Below are positions 48,392-56,816 of a stretch of DNA of 64,000 nucleotides, piece after piece; position 1 is the first letter of the stretch, and each line of letters opens with the position of its first letter. Below the pieces are notes generated by a model. That model worked only from the letters and a program-made list of their open reading frames with translations, was not told the origin of the DNA and ran no database searches. The stretch comes from Yoonia ponticola (GTDB taxonomy: Bacteria > Pseudomonadota > Alphaproteobacteria > Rhodobacterales > Rhodobacteraceae). Both the position numbers and the translations under genes were made by a program. The stretch lies in assembly GCF_014199395.1 (NCBI RefSeq), contig NZ_JACIJM010000009.1, positions 82,969 to 146,968 of the forward strand, given 5' to 3'.

Positions 48392-49495
48392 ATGAAAATG
48401 ACAACCAAACTTATGGCGACGTCTGCTCTGGTGTTTGCACCTCTTGCGGCCGGTGCCCAAGATATGGCCGATGAGATGACAATCGTAAGCTGGGGTGGCG
48501 CGTATTCTGCGTCTCAACAAGCTGCATATCACGACCCCTACATGGAAAACACGGGCGTCACGATCATCAACGATGAATCCTCTGCCGAAGCCGTAGCCAA
48601 GCTGCGTGCCATGAACGAAGCGGGCAATGTGACGTGGGACGTTGTTGACGTTGTGGCATCCGACGCGATCCGTCTGTGCGACGAAGGTCTGGCGATGGAA
48701 ATCGACGCGGACGAGCAGCTTGCTGATGGCGATGACGGCTCAAAAGCATCTGACGATTTCGGCGACTTGCTGGTGTCCGACTGCTTTATCCCGCAGATCG
48801 TTTATTCCACAACAGTGGGCTACCGCACCGATCTGGTTGGCGACACACCGCCAACGGACATCTGCGCGATCTTCGACACCGAAACTTACCCGGGTATGCG
48901 GTCACTTGAAAAGCGTCCAATCGGCAACCTAGAGTGGGCTTTGCTGTGTGACGGCGTCGCAAAAGAAGACATCTATGACGTTCTGGAAACACCAGAAGGC
49001 CAAGACCAAGCGTTCGCAAAACTCGACACTGTGAAAGATAGTGTTGTGTGGTGGACCGCTGGTGCTGACACGCCGCAGCTGCTTGCTGACGGCGAAGTGA
49101 TCATGGGCTCGACTTACAACGGTCGTCTGTTCAGCTTGATTGTTGAGCAAGAGCAGCCTGTTGAAATGCTGTGGGACGCGCAGGTATTTGACCTTGACGG
49201 TTGGATCATTCCAGCAGGCCTGTCTGAAGAGCGTGAAGCGCGTGCGTTGGACTTTATCAAGTTCGCGACAGACACACAGCGTCTGGCCGATCAGGCGAAA
49301 TACATCGCTTATGGTCCAGCACGTGCATCTTCTGCGCCACTGGTCAGCACACACGCGACACTGGGTATCGAAATGGCGCCACATATGCCAACCGATCCTG
49401 CAAACGCGACAAACACGTTCCTGTACAACTACGAATGGTGGGCCGATTACCGTGATGATCTGGATGCAAAATTCCAGGCTTGGTTGTCACAGTAA
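48392..49495 (+). CDS. Periplasmic substrate-binding protein of the polyamine-type ABC importer (PotD-like)
   Basis: 367 residues with a signal peptide (MKMTTKLMATSALVFAPLAAGAQD). The fold-family pattern TIVSWGGAYSASQQAAYHDPYMENTGVTI, then AKLRAMNEAGNVTWDVVDV, and YSTTVGYRTD matches PotD/PotF-type binding proteins. Asp/Glu and Trp residues in the hinge (VVWWTAGADTPQLL) are consistent with a cationic amine ligand. It is followed by a strong hairpin that may raise its mRNA level over the permeases. Ligand not provable from sequence. Confidence 0.9.
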   Translation: MKMTTKLMATSALVFAPLAAGAQDMADEMTIVSWGGAYSASQQAAYHDPYMENTGVTIINDESSAEAVAKLRAMNEAGNVTWDVVDVVASDAIRLCDEGLAMEIDADEQLADGDDGSKASDDFGDLLVSDCFIPQIVYSTTVGYRTDLVGDTPPTDICAIFDTETYPGMRSLEKRPIGNLEWALLCDGVAKEDIYDVLETPEGQDQAFAKLDTVKDSVVWWTAGADTPQLLADGEVIMGSTYNGRLFSLIVEQEQPVEMLWDAQVFDLDGWIIPAGLSEEREARALDFIKFATDTQRLADQAKYIAYGPARASSAPLVSTHATLGIEMAPHMPTDPANATNTFLYNYEWWADYRDDLDAKFQAWLSQ

Positions 49496-49505
49496 GTGAT
49501 CTTTG

Positions 49506-49538
49506 GGGGTGCGGCCTATCGTGGCCGCACCCCTTTTT
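49506..49538 (+). terminator. Strong hairpin between potD-like gene and the rest of its operon
   Basis: GGGGTGCGGCC/GGCCGCACCCC, 11 perfect base pairs, six-base loop, then five Ts. It lies inside what is otherwise a five-gene transport operon, so it probably works as a partial terminator or 3' stabiliser for the binding protein mRNA. Confidence 0.88.
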
Positions 49539-49557
49539 AAAAGACTTTGGGGGCTGA

Positions 49558-49848
49558 ATGCCAAAAGGTTATATTATCGGTCATGTCACAGTGCATGACG
49601 CAGATGCCTATGCTGATTACGTCGCACGCAATACGCAGATTATGGCGCAGTTTGGCGGCAAACCGATTATCCGTGGTGGTCAATCCGAGACCCCGGAAGG
49701 CCCAAAGTTCACACGTCACGTGTGTTTCGAATATCCGGATTTTGCTGCTGCAAAGGCCGCTTATTACTCAGAAGAATATCAAGACGTTATGAAAATACGC
49801 ATCGCAAATGCCGAGAGCATGATCGTCGTCGTAGAAGGGGCCGCATAA
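49558..49848 (+). CDS. DUF1330-family small protein
   Basis: 96 residues with the ferredoxin-like DUF1330 pattern: GYIIGHVTVHDADAYADYVARNTQIMAQFGGKPIIRGG, then ARHVCFEYPDFAAAKAAYYSEEYQDVMKIR (as TRHVCFEYPDF) and ESMIVVVEG. These proteins resemble dimeric alpha/beta-barrel enzymes, but no reaction is established. It stops one base before the permease start, so it belongs to the transport operon; a role in handling the imported substrate is inference. Confidence 0.85.
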   Translation: MPKGYIIGHVTVHDADAYADYVARNTQIMAQFGGKPIIRGGQSETPEGPKFTRHVCFEYPDFAAAKAAYYSEEYQDVMKIRIANAESMIVVVEGAA

Positions 49849-49849
49849 A

Positions 49850-51463
49850 ATGGCTGAACAGGTTCTGGCCGCTGATGGCCGCCCTCTGAAAACATCGTTG
49901 AACCGCGCATTGCGCCGGCAGAAATTGCGGGCGCTGATGCTCATCGCACCGCTGTTGTTATTTATCCTGCTGTCCTTCGTAATGCCGATTGCGGATATGC
50001 TGTTCCGATCTGTCGAAAACCAGATCGTAGGCGAGACGCTCCCACGGACTGTGGTTGAGTTGAAAGACTGGGACGCGACCAGTGGCGCGGAACCCGATGC
50101 AGCCGTGTTCGAAGCGCTGGCTCGTGATCTGTCGATTGCCGTTGAAGAAAAAAGCCACACGCGGCTCGGTAGCCGTTTGAACTATGAATTGACTGGCATT
50201 TCGTCGCTGTTCCGTAAAACCGGACGTAGCGTTGACGAAGTTGGTGAAGCCGCACAAGACGCATTGGAAGCCCTCTCGCCCGCTTGGGCAGAACGGTCTG
50301 CATTTGGCGGATTGCTGGGGACTGCCCGTTGGACGGCTGATCTCGATGCATGGGACGGCGAAGGCACCGCACCTGCATTTGAAGCGCGACCAGAGATGGC
50401 CGCCGCATTGCCTGAAACAACACGTCTTTATACGTCATTTGCCAATATGGTAGGGGCCGAGGGCGACAATCCGTTGACTGAAAAACAATGGCCGATTGTG
50501 TCGCATGTTTTTGCCCAAGAAATCGTTACCGCAGAGACCCCAGACGGGTTGGATGCGTTCGGCCAAGCGGTATTTTCTGACGTCAAAGCAGCGATGGCTG
50601 CCACGACTTTGGACGATCCAAAGGCGATTTTCATTGACGTCGATGAAGACTGGGGCAGCACCGATGTCTGGCGCACGATCCAGACCTATAGTCCTGCCTA
50701 TACCGATGGTTATTTCCTCAATTCTATTGACCGGCTCAAAGGCGCTGACGGATCAGAAGCGCGACCTGAAAACGAGCAAGTTTATGTCACGTTGTTTATC
50801 CGCACGATGATCATGTCGTTCACGATTACAGTCAGCTGTATCGTGCTGGGCTATCCGATTGCATGGTTGCTGGCGAACTTGCCTGCGCGCAAAGCGAATT
50901 TGTTGATGATCCTTGTTCTGCTGCCATTCTGGACGTCATTGCTGGTGCGGACATCGGCTTGGAAAGTGCTGTTGCAACAGCAAGGGGTGATCAACGATAT
51001 CCTTGTTTGGATCGGCCTTGTGGCGGATGACAATCGATTACAACTGATTAATAACCAAACCGGTACGATCATCGCGATGACGCATATCCTGCTGCCGTTT
51101 ATGATTTTGCCACTGTATTCGGTGATGAAAACCATCCCGCCGACCTATCTGCGGGCAGCGAAATCGCTGGGTGCAACCAACTGGACCGCGTTCTGGCGCG
51201 TGTATTTCCCGCAGTCTATTCCGGGCATTGGTGCGGGGTCGATCCTCGCGTTCATCCTGTCGATTGGTTACTACATCACGCCGGAAATCGTGGGCGGGAC
51301 CAAGGGTGTCTTTATCTCAAACCGGATCGCTTATCACATCTCGACATCGCTGAACTGGGGCCTTGCGGCTGCACTTGGGGCGATCCTGCTCGCAATTGTG
51401 ATGCTGTTCTACTACGCCTACGACAAGATCGTCGGCATCGATAACGTGAAATTGGGGGGCTAA
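49850..51463 (+). CDS. ABC permease (PotB-like) with a large periplasmic insertion
   Basis: 537 residues, about 200 more than normal PotB. The first helix (about 29-50) is followed by a 265-residue hydrophilic region (51-315) before the regular core starts at about 316 (LFIRTMIMSFTITVSCIVLGYPIAWLLA). The EAA loop that contacts the ATPase is seen in YLRAAKSLGATNWTAFWRVYFPQSIPGI. The insertion is rich in Asp, Glu, Trp and Thr, has no Cys, and should lie in the periplasm. I do not recognise it as a known domain. Confidence 0.88.
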   Translation: MAEQVLAADGRPLKTSLNRALRRQKLRALMLIAPLLLFILLSFVMPIADMLFRSVENQIVGETLPRTVVELKDWDATSGAEPDAAVFEALARDLSIAVEEKSHTRLGSRLNYELTGISSLFRKTGRSVDEVGEAAQDALEALSPAWAERSAFGGLLGTARWTADLDAWDGEGTAPAFEARPEMAAALPETTRLYTSFANMVGAEGDNPLTEKQWPIVSHVFAQEIVTAETPDGLDAFGQAVFSDVKAAMAATTLDDPKAIFIDVDEDWGSTDVWRTIQTYSPAYTDGYFLNSIDRLKGADGSEARPENEQVYVTLFIRTMIMSFTITVSCIVLGYPIAWLLANLPARKANLLMILVLLPFWTSLLVRTSAWKVLLQQQGVINDILVWIGLVADDNRLQLINNQTGTIIAMTHILLPFMILPLYSVMKTIPPTYLRAAKSLGATNWTAFWRVYFPQSIPGIGAGSILAFILSIGYYITPEIVGGTKGVFISNRIAYHISTSLNWGLAAALGAILLAIVMLFYYAYDKIVGIDNVKLGG

Positions 51464-51467
51464 AGCC

Positions 51468-52364
51468 ATGTCAGGATTGCCAACATACGCGAGCCCCGGA
51501 CAACGGGTTTGGTACTATTCATTTCGAGTGATCTGCGGGCTGATTTTCTTCTTCCTGATCGCACCGATCTTGGTCATCATTCCGTTGTCCTTCAACGCAG
51601 AGAACTTTTTCACCTTCACGCCAGAGATGCTGGCGCTTGATCCGGCTGGGTTCTCGACCAAACACTACGAGGATTTCTTTTCAAATTCCGACTGGCAGTT
51701 GGCCTTGCGGAATTCGTTGAAGATCGCACCGGTGGCGACGATTATTTCGGTGTCATTGGGTACATTGGCCGCGATTGGTTTGTCACAAAGCCACGTGCCA
51801 TTCCGTCGTGCGATCATGGCAATCTTGATCTCGCCGATGATCGTGCCGCTGATCATTTCGGCGACTGGCATGTATTTCTTCTACTCAAACCCATACATCC
51901 CGATTCCGTTCTACGGCAAAGTTGAATTGCCTTTCACGCTGACGGGGACGTATATTGGTGTGGTCTTGGCGCATGCCGCTTTGGGCATTCCCTTTGTGAT
52001 TATCACGGTTACGGCGACGCTGGTGGGCTTTGATAATTCCTTGACGCGGGCAGCCGCGAATATGGGGGCAGGGCCGGTGACAACGTTCTTCCGGATACAA
52101 ATGCCGCTGATTTTGCCAGGCGTTGTGTCAGGTGGCCTGTTCGCATTCATCACGTCGTTTGACGAAGTTGTGGTGGTGTTGTTTGTCGGCTCTGCTGGCC
52201 AGAAAACCCTGCCATGGCAAATGTTTACGGGTCTGCGTGAACAAATCAGCCCGACAATCTTGGCCGTGGCAACAATCCTGATTGGGATTTCAATCCTGCT
52301 ATTGATTGTGTTGGAAGTGCTGCGCCGCAGGTCCGAACGGCTGCGGGGCATGTCGCCTAGCTAA
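51468..52364 (+). CDS. ABC permease (PotC-like)
   Basis: 298 residues, six transmembrane helices, second channel subunit of the polyamine-type importer. The EAA motif reads LTRAAANMGAGPVTTFFRIQMPLILPGV. The start comes four bases after the first permease's stop. The N-terminus is normal in length, so the long insertion is specific to its partner. A strong terminator follows and ends the operon. Confidence 0.92.
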   Translation: MSGLPTYASPGQRVWYYSFRVICGLIFFFLIAPILVIIPLSFNAENFFTFTPEMLALDPAGFSTKHYEDFFSNSDWQLALRNSLKIAPVATIISVSLGTLAAIGLSQSHVPFRRAIMAILISPMIVPLIISATGMYFFYSNPYIPIPFYGKVELPFTLTGTYIGVVLAHAALGIPFVIITVTATLVGFDNSLTRAAANMGAGPVTTFFRIQMPLILPGVVSGGLFAFITSFDEVVVVLFVGSAGQKTLPWQMFTGLREQISPTILAVATILIGISILLLIVLEVLRRRSERLRGMSPS

Positions 52365-52398
52365 GATGTCGCCGGACTGAACTGATTGCATGATGTGT

Positions 52399-52439
52399 CG
52401 CCAAAGCGTTTGTTCAAAACGCTTTGGCGATTTTCTTTT
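52399..52439 (+). terminator. Terminator at the end of the transport operon
   Basis: CGCCAAAGCGTTT/AAACGCTTTGGCG, 13 perfect pairs with a five-base loop, followed by ATTTTCTTTT. Confidence 0.92.
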
Positions 52440-52462
52440 GGGTTACGAATTTTTGTTTAAGC

Positions 52463-53392
52463 TCACGGCAGAATGGCGAGCCATACCCAGATGGTCACGA
52501 TGCATAAAACGGTACTGAACAGCACCGCGGACGCCGCGACCCGCTTTGCTTTGCCGTACATATTCGCAAAGACGTAGGCATTGATCCCTGGCGCGACGGC
52601 TGATGTCAGGATCGCAGAACGGAACGCATCGGTGCTGAGATCAGTCCATTTGCCCAAGATCCAAACGATGCTCGGGTGCAAAATCAACGAGATCGCGACG
52701 ACGAACATGATCGTCTTGAGATCACCTTCGGGGCGGTAGTGATAGAGCACGCCACCCAAGCCAAACAGCGCGGCAGGCACGGCAGTACGCGCGATCATGT
52801 CAATCGCATCGGTCAAGACGTTGGGCAATGTCGTGCCGCTGAGGTTAACTATAAACCCAAGCGTGACCCCGACGACGAGCGCATTGCTGAACATGGCCTT
52901 CAGGACTTTGCCGGGCAGGGACGCGAGGGATCCACCTTTGTTCCGGGCGATCTCCATCGCTGTGATGCCGATCAGGTAACAGCTGGGCGAATGGAACGCG
53001 ATGATGGTGTAATTCGCTTCGAGTGCGCCGATCCCGTAGGCTCTTTCGGTGATCGGCAGGCCGAGCATCAAAGAGTTGGAAAACAGCCCGACAAAGCCGA
53101 TTGCAACGCTGTCTTCCCAATCGCGTTTGAAGATGTAGCGTGCGCCAAGCAGCCCCACGGCAAAGCCCGCGATTGCACCAAAATAGAAGCTACCCAGTAG
53201 CGCTACGTCAAAATTCTGTTCGAGATCGAGCCGCGAAATGGCACTGAACAGCAGGCAGGGGATGGCGATGTTCTGCGTAAAGCGCATCACGCCGTCGACG
53301 TTTTGGTCGCTAAAGACGTTTCGCCAAACGGCAATGTAGCCAAAGGCGAGAACGAGGAATACAGGAAGGATGACGTTAATAAGTGCGCCCAT
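52463..53392 (-). CDS. AEC-family (auxin efflux carrier type) transporter
   Basis: 309 residues, ten transmembrane helices. The pattern LINVILPVFLVLAFGYIAVWRNVF at the start, NIAIPCLLFSAISRL, FSNSLMLGLPITERAYG with the conserved Asn/Pro region, and VAPGINAYVFANMYG in the second half match the AEC (MdcF/PIN-like) family. Members export or import small carboxylates. Monocistronic; substrate unknown. Confidence 0.9.
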   Translation of the reverse strand: MGALINVILPVFLVLAFGYIAVWRNVFSDQNVDGVMRFTQNIAIPCLLFSAISRLDLEQNFDVALLGSFYFGAIAGFAVGLLGARYIFKRDWEDSVAIGFVGLFSNSLMLGLPITERAYGIGALEANYTIIAFHSPSCYLIGITAMEIARNKGGSLASLPGKVLKAMFSNALVVGVTLGFIVNLSGTTLPNVLTDAIDMIARTAVPAALFGLGGVLYHYRPEGDLKTIMFVVAISLILHPSIVWILGKWTDLSTDAFRSAILTSAVAPGINAYVFANMYGKAKRVAASAVLFSTVLCIVTIWVWLAILP

Positions 53393-53464
53393 GGCAGTGG
53401 CTTTCGATGTGTCGGAGCCTCCGGCGGGGATTGGGAAAAAGCCAAAGAAGCGGACGGTTGTGCC

Positions 53465-54280
53465 TTAAGTGATCGGCAACGTCAGTGTCAGGCCGTCGTA
53501 GGCCGGTTGGATATGGTCGGGTGTCTCAGCGGCCAAAGTCGCGTAGTCCAGATCGTTGTGCATGTTGGTTAACACGGCTTTGGTCGGTTTGATCGTGTCG
53601 ATCCAGCCCAGTGTTTTGTCAAGGTGGGAATGGGTTGGATGTGGATCGCGGCGCAGTGCGTCGATGATCCACAGGTCGAGGTTTTGCAGATGCTGCCAGC
53701 TATCGTCTGGGAAATCGGCGACGTCTGGCACATAGGCGGCATCGCCAATACGGAACCCGTATGTGACCATAGCACCATGTTCGACTGGGATTGGAATGAA
53801 CGGGATCGGCCCACCTGCGCCTGTGATTTCAAAGGGTTGTGAGACAACGTTCAAGTCGCTGATCGGCGGGTATGACGACCCTTCGGGCTGGACAAAGACG
53901 TAGCTGAACCGGTCGAGGATGGCGTCGCGGGTGTCAGGATCGGTGTAGACCTGCAAGCGTTGGCGCATGTTGTAGACGACCATCCGCAGGTCGTCGATGC
54001 CGTGCAGGTGGTCCGCGTGGGCGTGGGTGTAGACGACCGCATCAAAGCTGCCGACGCCCGCATCCAGCAGTTGCTGGCGCATGTCGGGCGTGGTGTCGAT
54101 CAACACGCGGGTTGTGCCGTTTGGCCCCTCACGTGTCACCAAGAGCGAACAACGCAGCCGCCTGTTCTTTGGATTTTTCGGGTCGCAATTGCCCCAATCT
54201 CCGCCAGCCGTATCCGCCAGACGCGGCACGCCACCGGACGACCCGCAGCCTAGAATACGAAAGGTGAGTGTGTCGCTCAT
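53465..54280 (-). CDS. PhnP/RNase Z-like MBL-fold metallohydrolase
   Basis: 271 residues. LGCGSSGGVPRLAD opens the fold; the metal motif VVYTHAHADHLHGIDDLR and IPVEHGAMVTYGFRIG, DVADFP and HSHLDKTLGW supply the other ligands. The group includes PhnP-type cyclic phosphodiesterases. NCDPKNPKNRRLRCS could bind a structural zinc, as in PhnP. It overlaps tatD by four bases and closes a six-gene minus-strand run. Confidence 0.9.
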   Translation of the reverse strand: MSDTLTFRILGCGSSGGVPRLADTAGGDWGNCDPKNPKNRRLRCSLLVTREGPNGTTRVLIDTTPDMRQQLLDAGVGSFDAVVYTHAHADHLHGIDDLRMVVYNMRQRLQVYTDPDTRDAILDRFSYVFVQPEGSSYPPISDLNVVSQPFEITGAGGPIPFIPIPVEHGAMVTYGFRIGDAAYVPDVADFPDDSWQHLQNLDLWIIDALRRDPHPTHSHLDKTLGWIDTIKPTKAVLTNMHNDLDYATLAAETPDHIQPAYDGLTLTLPIT

Positions 54281-55065
54281 GCGCGCGCCTTGGTGAACAG
54301 ACGGTCGAAATTGGCGGTTGTGGCTTTGGCGAAATCATCAAGCGATATGCCGAACACTTCGGCCCCTTTGGCGGCGGTGTGTGCCGTGTATGCGGGCTCG
54401 TTCCGGCGGCCACGGTGAGGCGGGGGCGCGAGATACGGGCTGTCGGTTTCGACCAGAATACGGTCCAGCGGGGCGGCGGCGAAAATGTCGCGCACCTCTT
54501 GGCTTTTGGGGAAGGTCGCGATGCCGGACATCGACAGGTAGAACCCCAGATCAAGGGCAGCGCGGCCCAATTCCGGTGAGCTAGAGAAGCAGTGCATCAC
54601 ACAATCATATGCGCCTTTGGCGTGTTCATCGGCCAAGATCCGCGCCATATCGTCATCGGCCCCACGTGCGTGGATGATCAGAGGTAGGCCCGTTTCGCGG
54701 GCGGCTATGATGTGAATGCGCAGACTTTCCTTTTGGATATCCGCACTTTCCAAGGTGTAATGGTAGTCGAGACCCGTTTCGCCGATGCCAACCATCTTAG
54801 GGTGTTGAGCGATTTTGACCAATTCATCGACGGTCGCCAATGGTTCTTCGGCGGCGGACATCGGGTGGGTGCCGCAGGCGTAGAAAACCGGATCGTGGGC
54901 TTCGGCTATCGCCCGCACGGCGGGTTCATTGCGCAGCCTTGTGCAGATCGACACCATCCGCGTCACACCTGCGTCAAGCGCCCGTTGGATCACCGCCGGA
55001 CGCTCATCGTCAAAATCCGGAAAATCGAGGTGGCAATGGCTATCGACGAGGATGGGAAGGGTCAT
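54277..55065 (-). CDS. tatD: TatD-family metal-dependent DNase
   Basis: 262 residues, TIM-barrel hydrolase. VDSHCHLDFPDF carries the first metal His pair; GIGETGLDYHY the bridging Glu; PLIIHARGADDD and VMHCFSSSPEL further His ligands; ILVETDSPYLAPPPHRGRRNEP the last Asp. Members have 3'-5' exonuclease activity. It follows holB by nine bases and overlaps the metallohydrolase. Confidence 0.95.
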   Translation of the reverse strand: MTLPILVDSHCHLDFPDFDDERPAVIQRALDAGVTRMVSICTRLRNEPAVRAIAEAHDPVFYACGTHPMSAAEEPLATVDELVKIAQHPKMVGIGETGLDYHYTLESADIQKESLRIHIIAARETGLPLIIHARGADDDMARILADEHAKGAYDCVMHCFSSSPELGRAALDLGFYLSMSGIATFPKSQEVRDIFAAAPLDRILVETDSPYLAPPPHRGRRNEPAYTAHTAAKGAEVFGISLDDFAKATTANFDRLFTKARA

Positions 55066-55074
55066 GTTCTGCCT

Positions 55075-56196
55075 TTAGCGGGCTGCAACGGCCCGTGCTG
55101 TCTCTTCTATCTTGAATACGATATCTAGGACCAAGGCGGCAGGGTCAAGGTTCACCGCCCGTCCATGTCTGATCCGCGCGGAAAGGTCCTGTTGCAATTG
55201 CGCCCAAGCGCGTGCGGCGCGGTCATCGGGGGACAGGCGCGCGAGCAATTCCGCCTCGCCTGGTGCGCCTTGTGTGCTAGGTGCGCCAAGCAATCCGGCA
55301 CGGGCGGCGCGGGCTAAAAAGTGGTCGATCAGATCAAGCGTCAGCCCGTAGCGGATCACGTTCGCGACACCTGCGCAGGAGTTGGCCAGTGACAGCGCCA
55401 TAGGGCGGTCGGCGTTGGGCAGTTTCTCGAGCGTGCGGATGATTTCTGCGTAACGCGGCAATCCGTCGTGGTTCAGCATCGCAATGGCGTCGCCTGCCGA
55501 TCCGCCAGCAAGCACGGTTAATGCTTCGGTGGCGTCTGCAGGATGGCCCGCTTGGGATAGGGCTTGGCTTAGCGCATCTGGCCCTAATGGCGGGCAGCGT
55601 AGTTCGCGGCAGCGTGACCTGATCGTGGGCAAAAGCCGCGAGGGTTGGTGTGCGATCAGCAGTATCGTGGTGTTGGCTGGTGGTTCTTCCAACTCCTTCA
55701 GGATCGCGTTCGCGGCGTTGCGGTTCAATTCGTCCGCCGCGTCCACGATCACAACGCGCCTGCCGCCGTCGGTGGCGGACATGTGGAAAAACCCTTTGAC
55801 GCCGCGCACGGCATCGACGGTGATTTCAGATTTCAGTTTTTTGGTTTTGTCGTCGTAAGGACGGCGCACAACGAACAAGCGTGGATGCGCGCCCGATTGT
55901 ACGAGCCTTGCGTCTGGGTGTTCGGGGTCTACCTGCAATGATGTGGGCGGGGGCGGTGCGCCGAATAGCCCGTCGTCTTGCGGTTCTTCGGCCAACAAGA
56001 ACGTCGCGATTTTCCAAGCGAGCGTGGCTTTGCCAACGCCGCGTGGTCCGGTAATCAGCCAACCAGAATGAAGGCGGCCGGAATTGTAGGCTTCGAGAAA
56101 CGATGCTTCGGCACCGGATTGGCCAAAGAGGACTTCGGTTTCGCGCGGGTGCGGCGCACCTGCGATCCGGTCGGGTTCGGGGATGTCGTCGCTCAT
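55075..56196 (-). CDS. holB: DNA polymerase III delta' subunit
   Basis: 373 residues of the clamp-loader AAA+ type. Walker A is ITGPRGVGKATLAWKIA; sensor/Walker B area VVIVDAADELNRNAANAILKELEEPPANTTILLIAH; sensor 1 TIRSRCRELRCPPL. The four-Cys zinc module is not evident. It begins four bases inside tmk and is followed by tatD, the usual alphaproteobacterial neighbourhood. Confidence 0.95.
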   Translation of the reverse strand: MSDDIPEPDRIAGAPHPRETEVLFGQSGAEASFLEAYNSGRLHSGWLITGPRGVGKATLAWKIATFLLAEEPQDDGLFGAPPPPTSLQVDPEHPDARLVQSGAHPRLFVVRRPYDDKTKKLKSEITVDAVRGVKGFFHMSATDGGRRVVIVDAADELNRNAANAILKELEEPPANTTILLIAHQPSRLLPTIRSRCRELRCPPLGPDALSQALSQAGHPADATEALTVLAGGSAGDAIAMLNHDGLPRYAEIIRTLEKLPNADRPMALSLANSCAGVANVIRYGLTLDLIDHFLARAARAGLLGAPSTQGAPGEAELLARLSPDDRAARAWAQLQQDLSARIRHGRAVNLDPAALVLDIVFKIEETARAVAAR

Positions 56197-56816
56197 GTCC
56201 GTGCTGCGTATTGTGTGGCGATGTCCGCCGCGATGGCGTCCGGCGCACGGTTGCCGTCGATCAGCACGCAGCGTTCGGGAAAGGATTTTGCAAGCGACAA
56301 GAACCCGTGGCGCAAGGTTTCTTGAAACGGCAGGCCAAAATCTTCAAAACGGTCTTCGCCGGAATTACGGGCGAGGCCGCGTTTCAGTGCGATTTCGGGG
56401 TCCATGTCGATGATGAACGTCAGGTCCGGTTCGCGGCCAATCATCAACGCATGAAGCTGATCGACTTTGCCGCGCAGGTCGCCACGAGTCGCACCCTGAT
56501 AGACACGAGTGCTATCGGCGAAACGGTCGGAGATGATGGTAGTGCCAGCCTTGAGGGCGGGTTCAATCGTCTTTTCCAGATGATCGCGACGCGATGCAGT
56601 GAATAGTAGGATTTCGGTTTCCGCCGACCAACGATCCGGTTCGCCCGTTAACACAAGGCTGCGAATTTCCTCGGCGCCGGGTGATCCGCCGGGTTCGCGG
56701 GTCAGGATCACGTCTTGGCCAGTCGCCTCGATTGCCGCTTTCAGTGTCTGCGATTGAGTCGATTTACCAGAGCCGTCGATGCCCTCGAAGGTGATGAAAC
56801 GGCCAGTGGTCATCAA
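56193..56816 (-). CDS. tmk: Thymidylate kinase
   Basis: 207 residues; phosphorylates dTMP to dTDP. P-loop FEGIDGSGKSTQSQTL, the DR(Y/F) motif ISDRFADSTRVYQG, LTREPGGSPGAEEIRSL and the LID region LARNSGEDRFEDFG. The start comes directly after the dacC stop, and the end overlaps holB by four bases, so it is within one operon. Confidence 0.97.
   Translation of the reverse strand: MMTTGRFITFEGIDGSGKSTQSQTLKAAIEATGQDVILTREPGGSPGAEEIRSLVLTGEPDRWSAETEILLFTASRRDHLEKTIEPALKAGTTIISDRFADSTRVYQGATRGDLRGKVDQLHALMIGREPDLTFIIDMDPEIALKRGLARNSGEDRFEDFGLPFQETLRHGFLSLAKSFPERCVLIDGNRAPDAIAADIATQYAART

Noticed and set aside
47493..48404. Minus-strand ORF of 303 residues
   Set aside because: Antisense of potA; no domain and no ribosome binding site.
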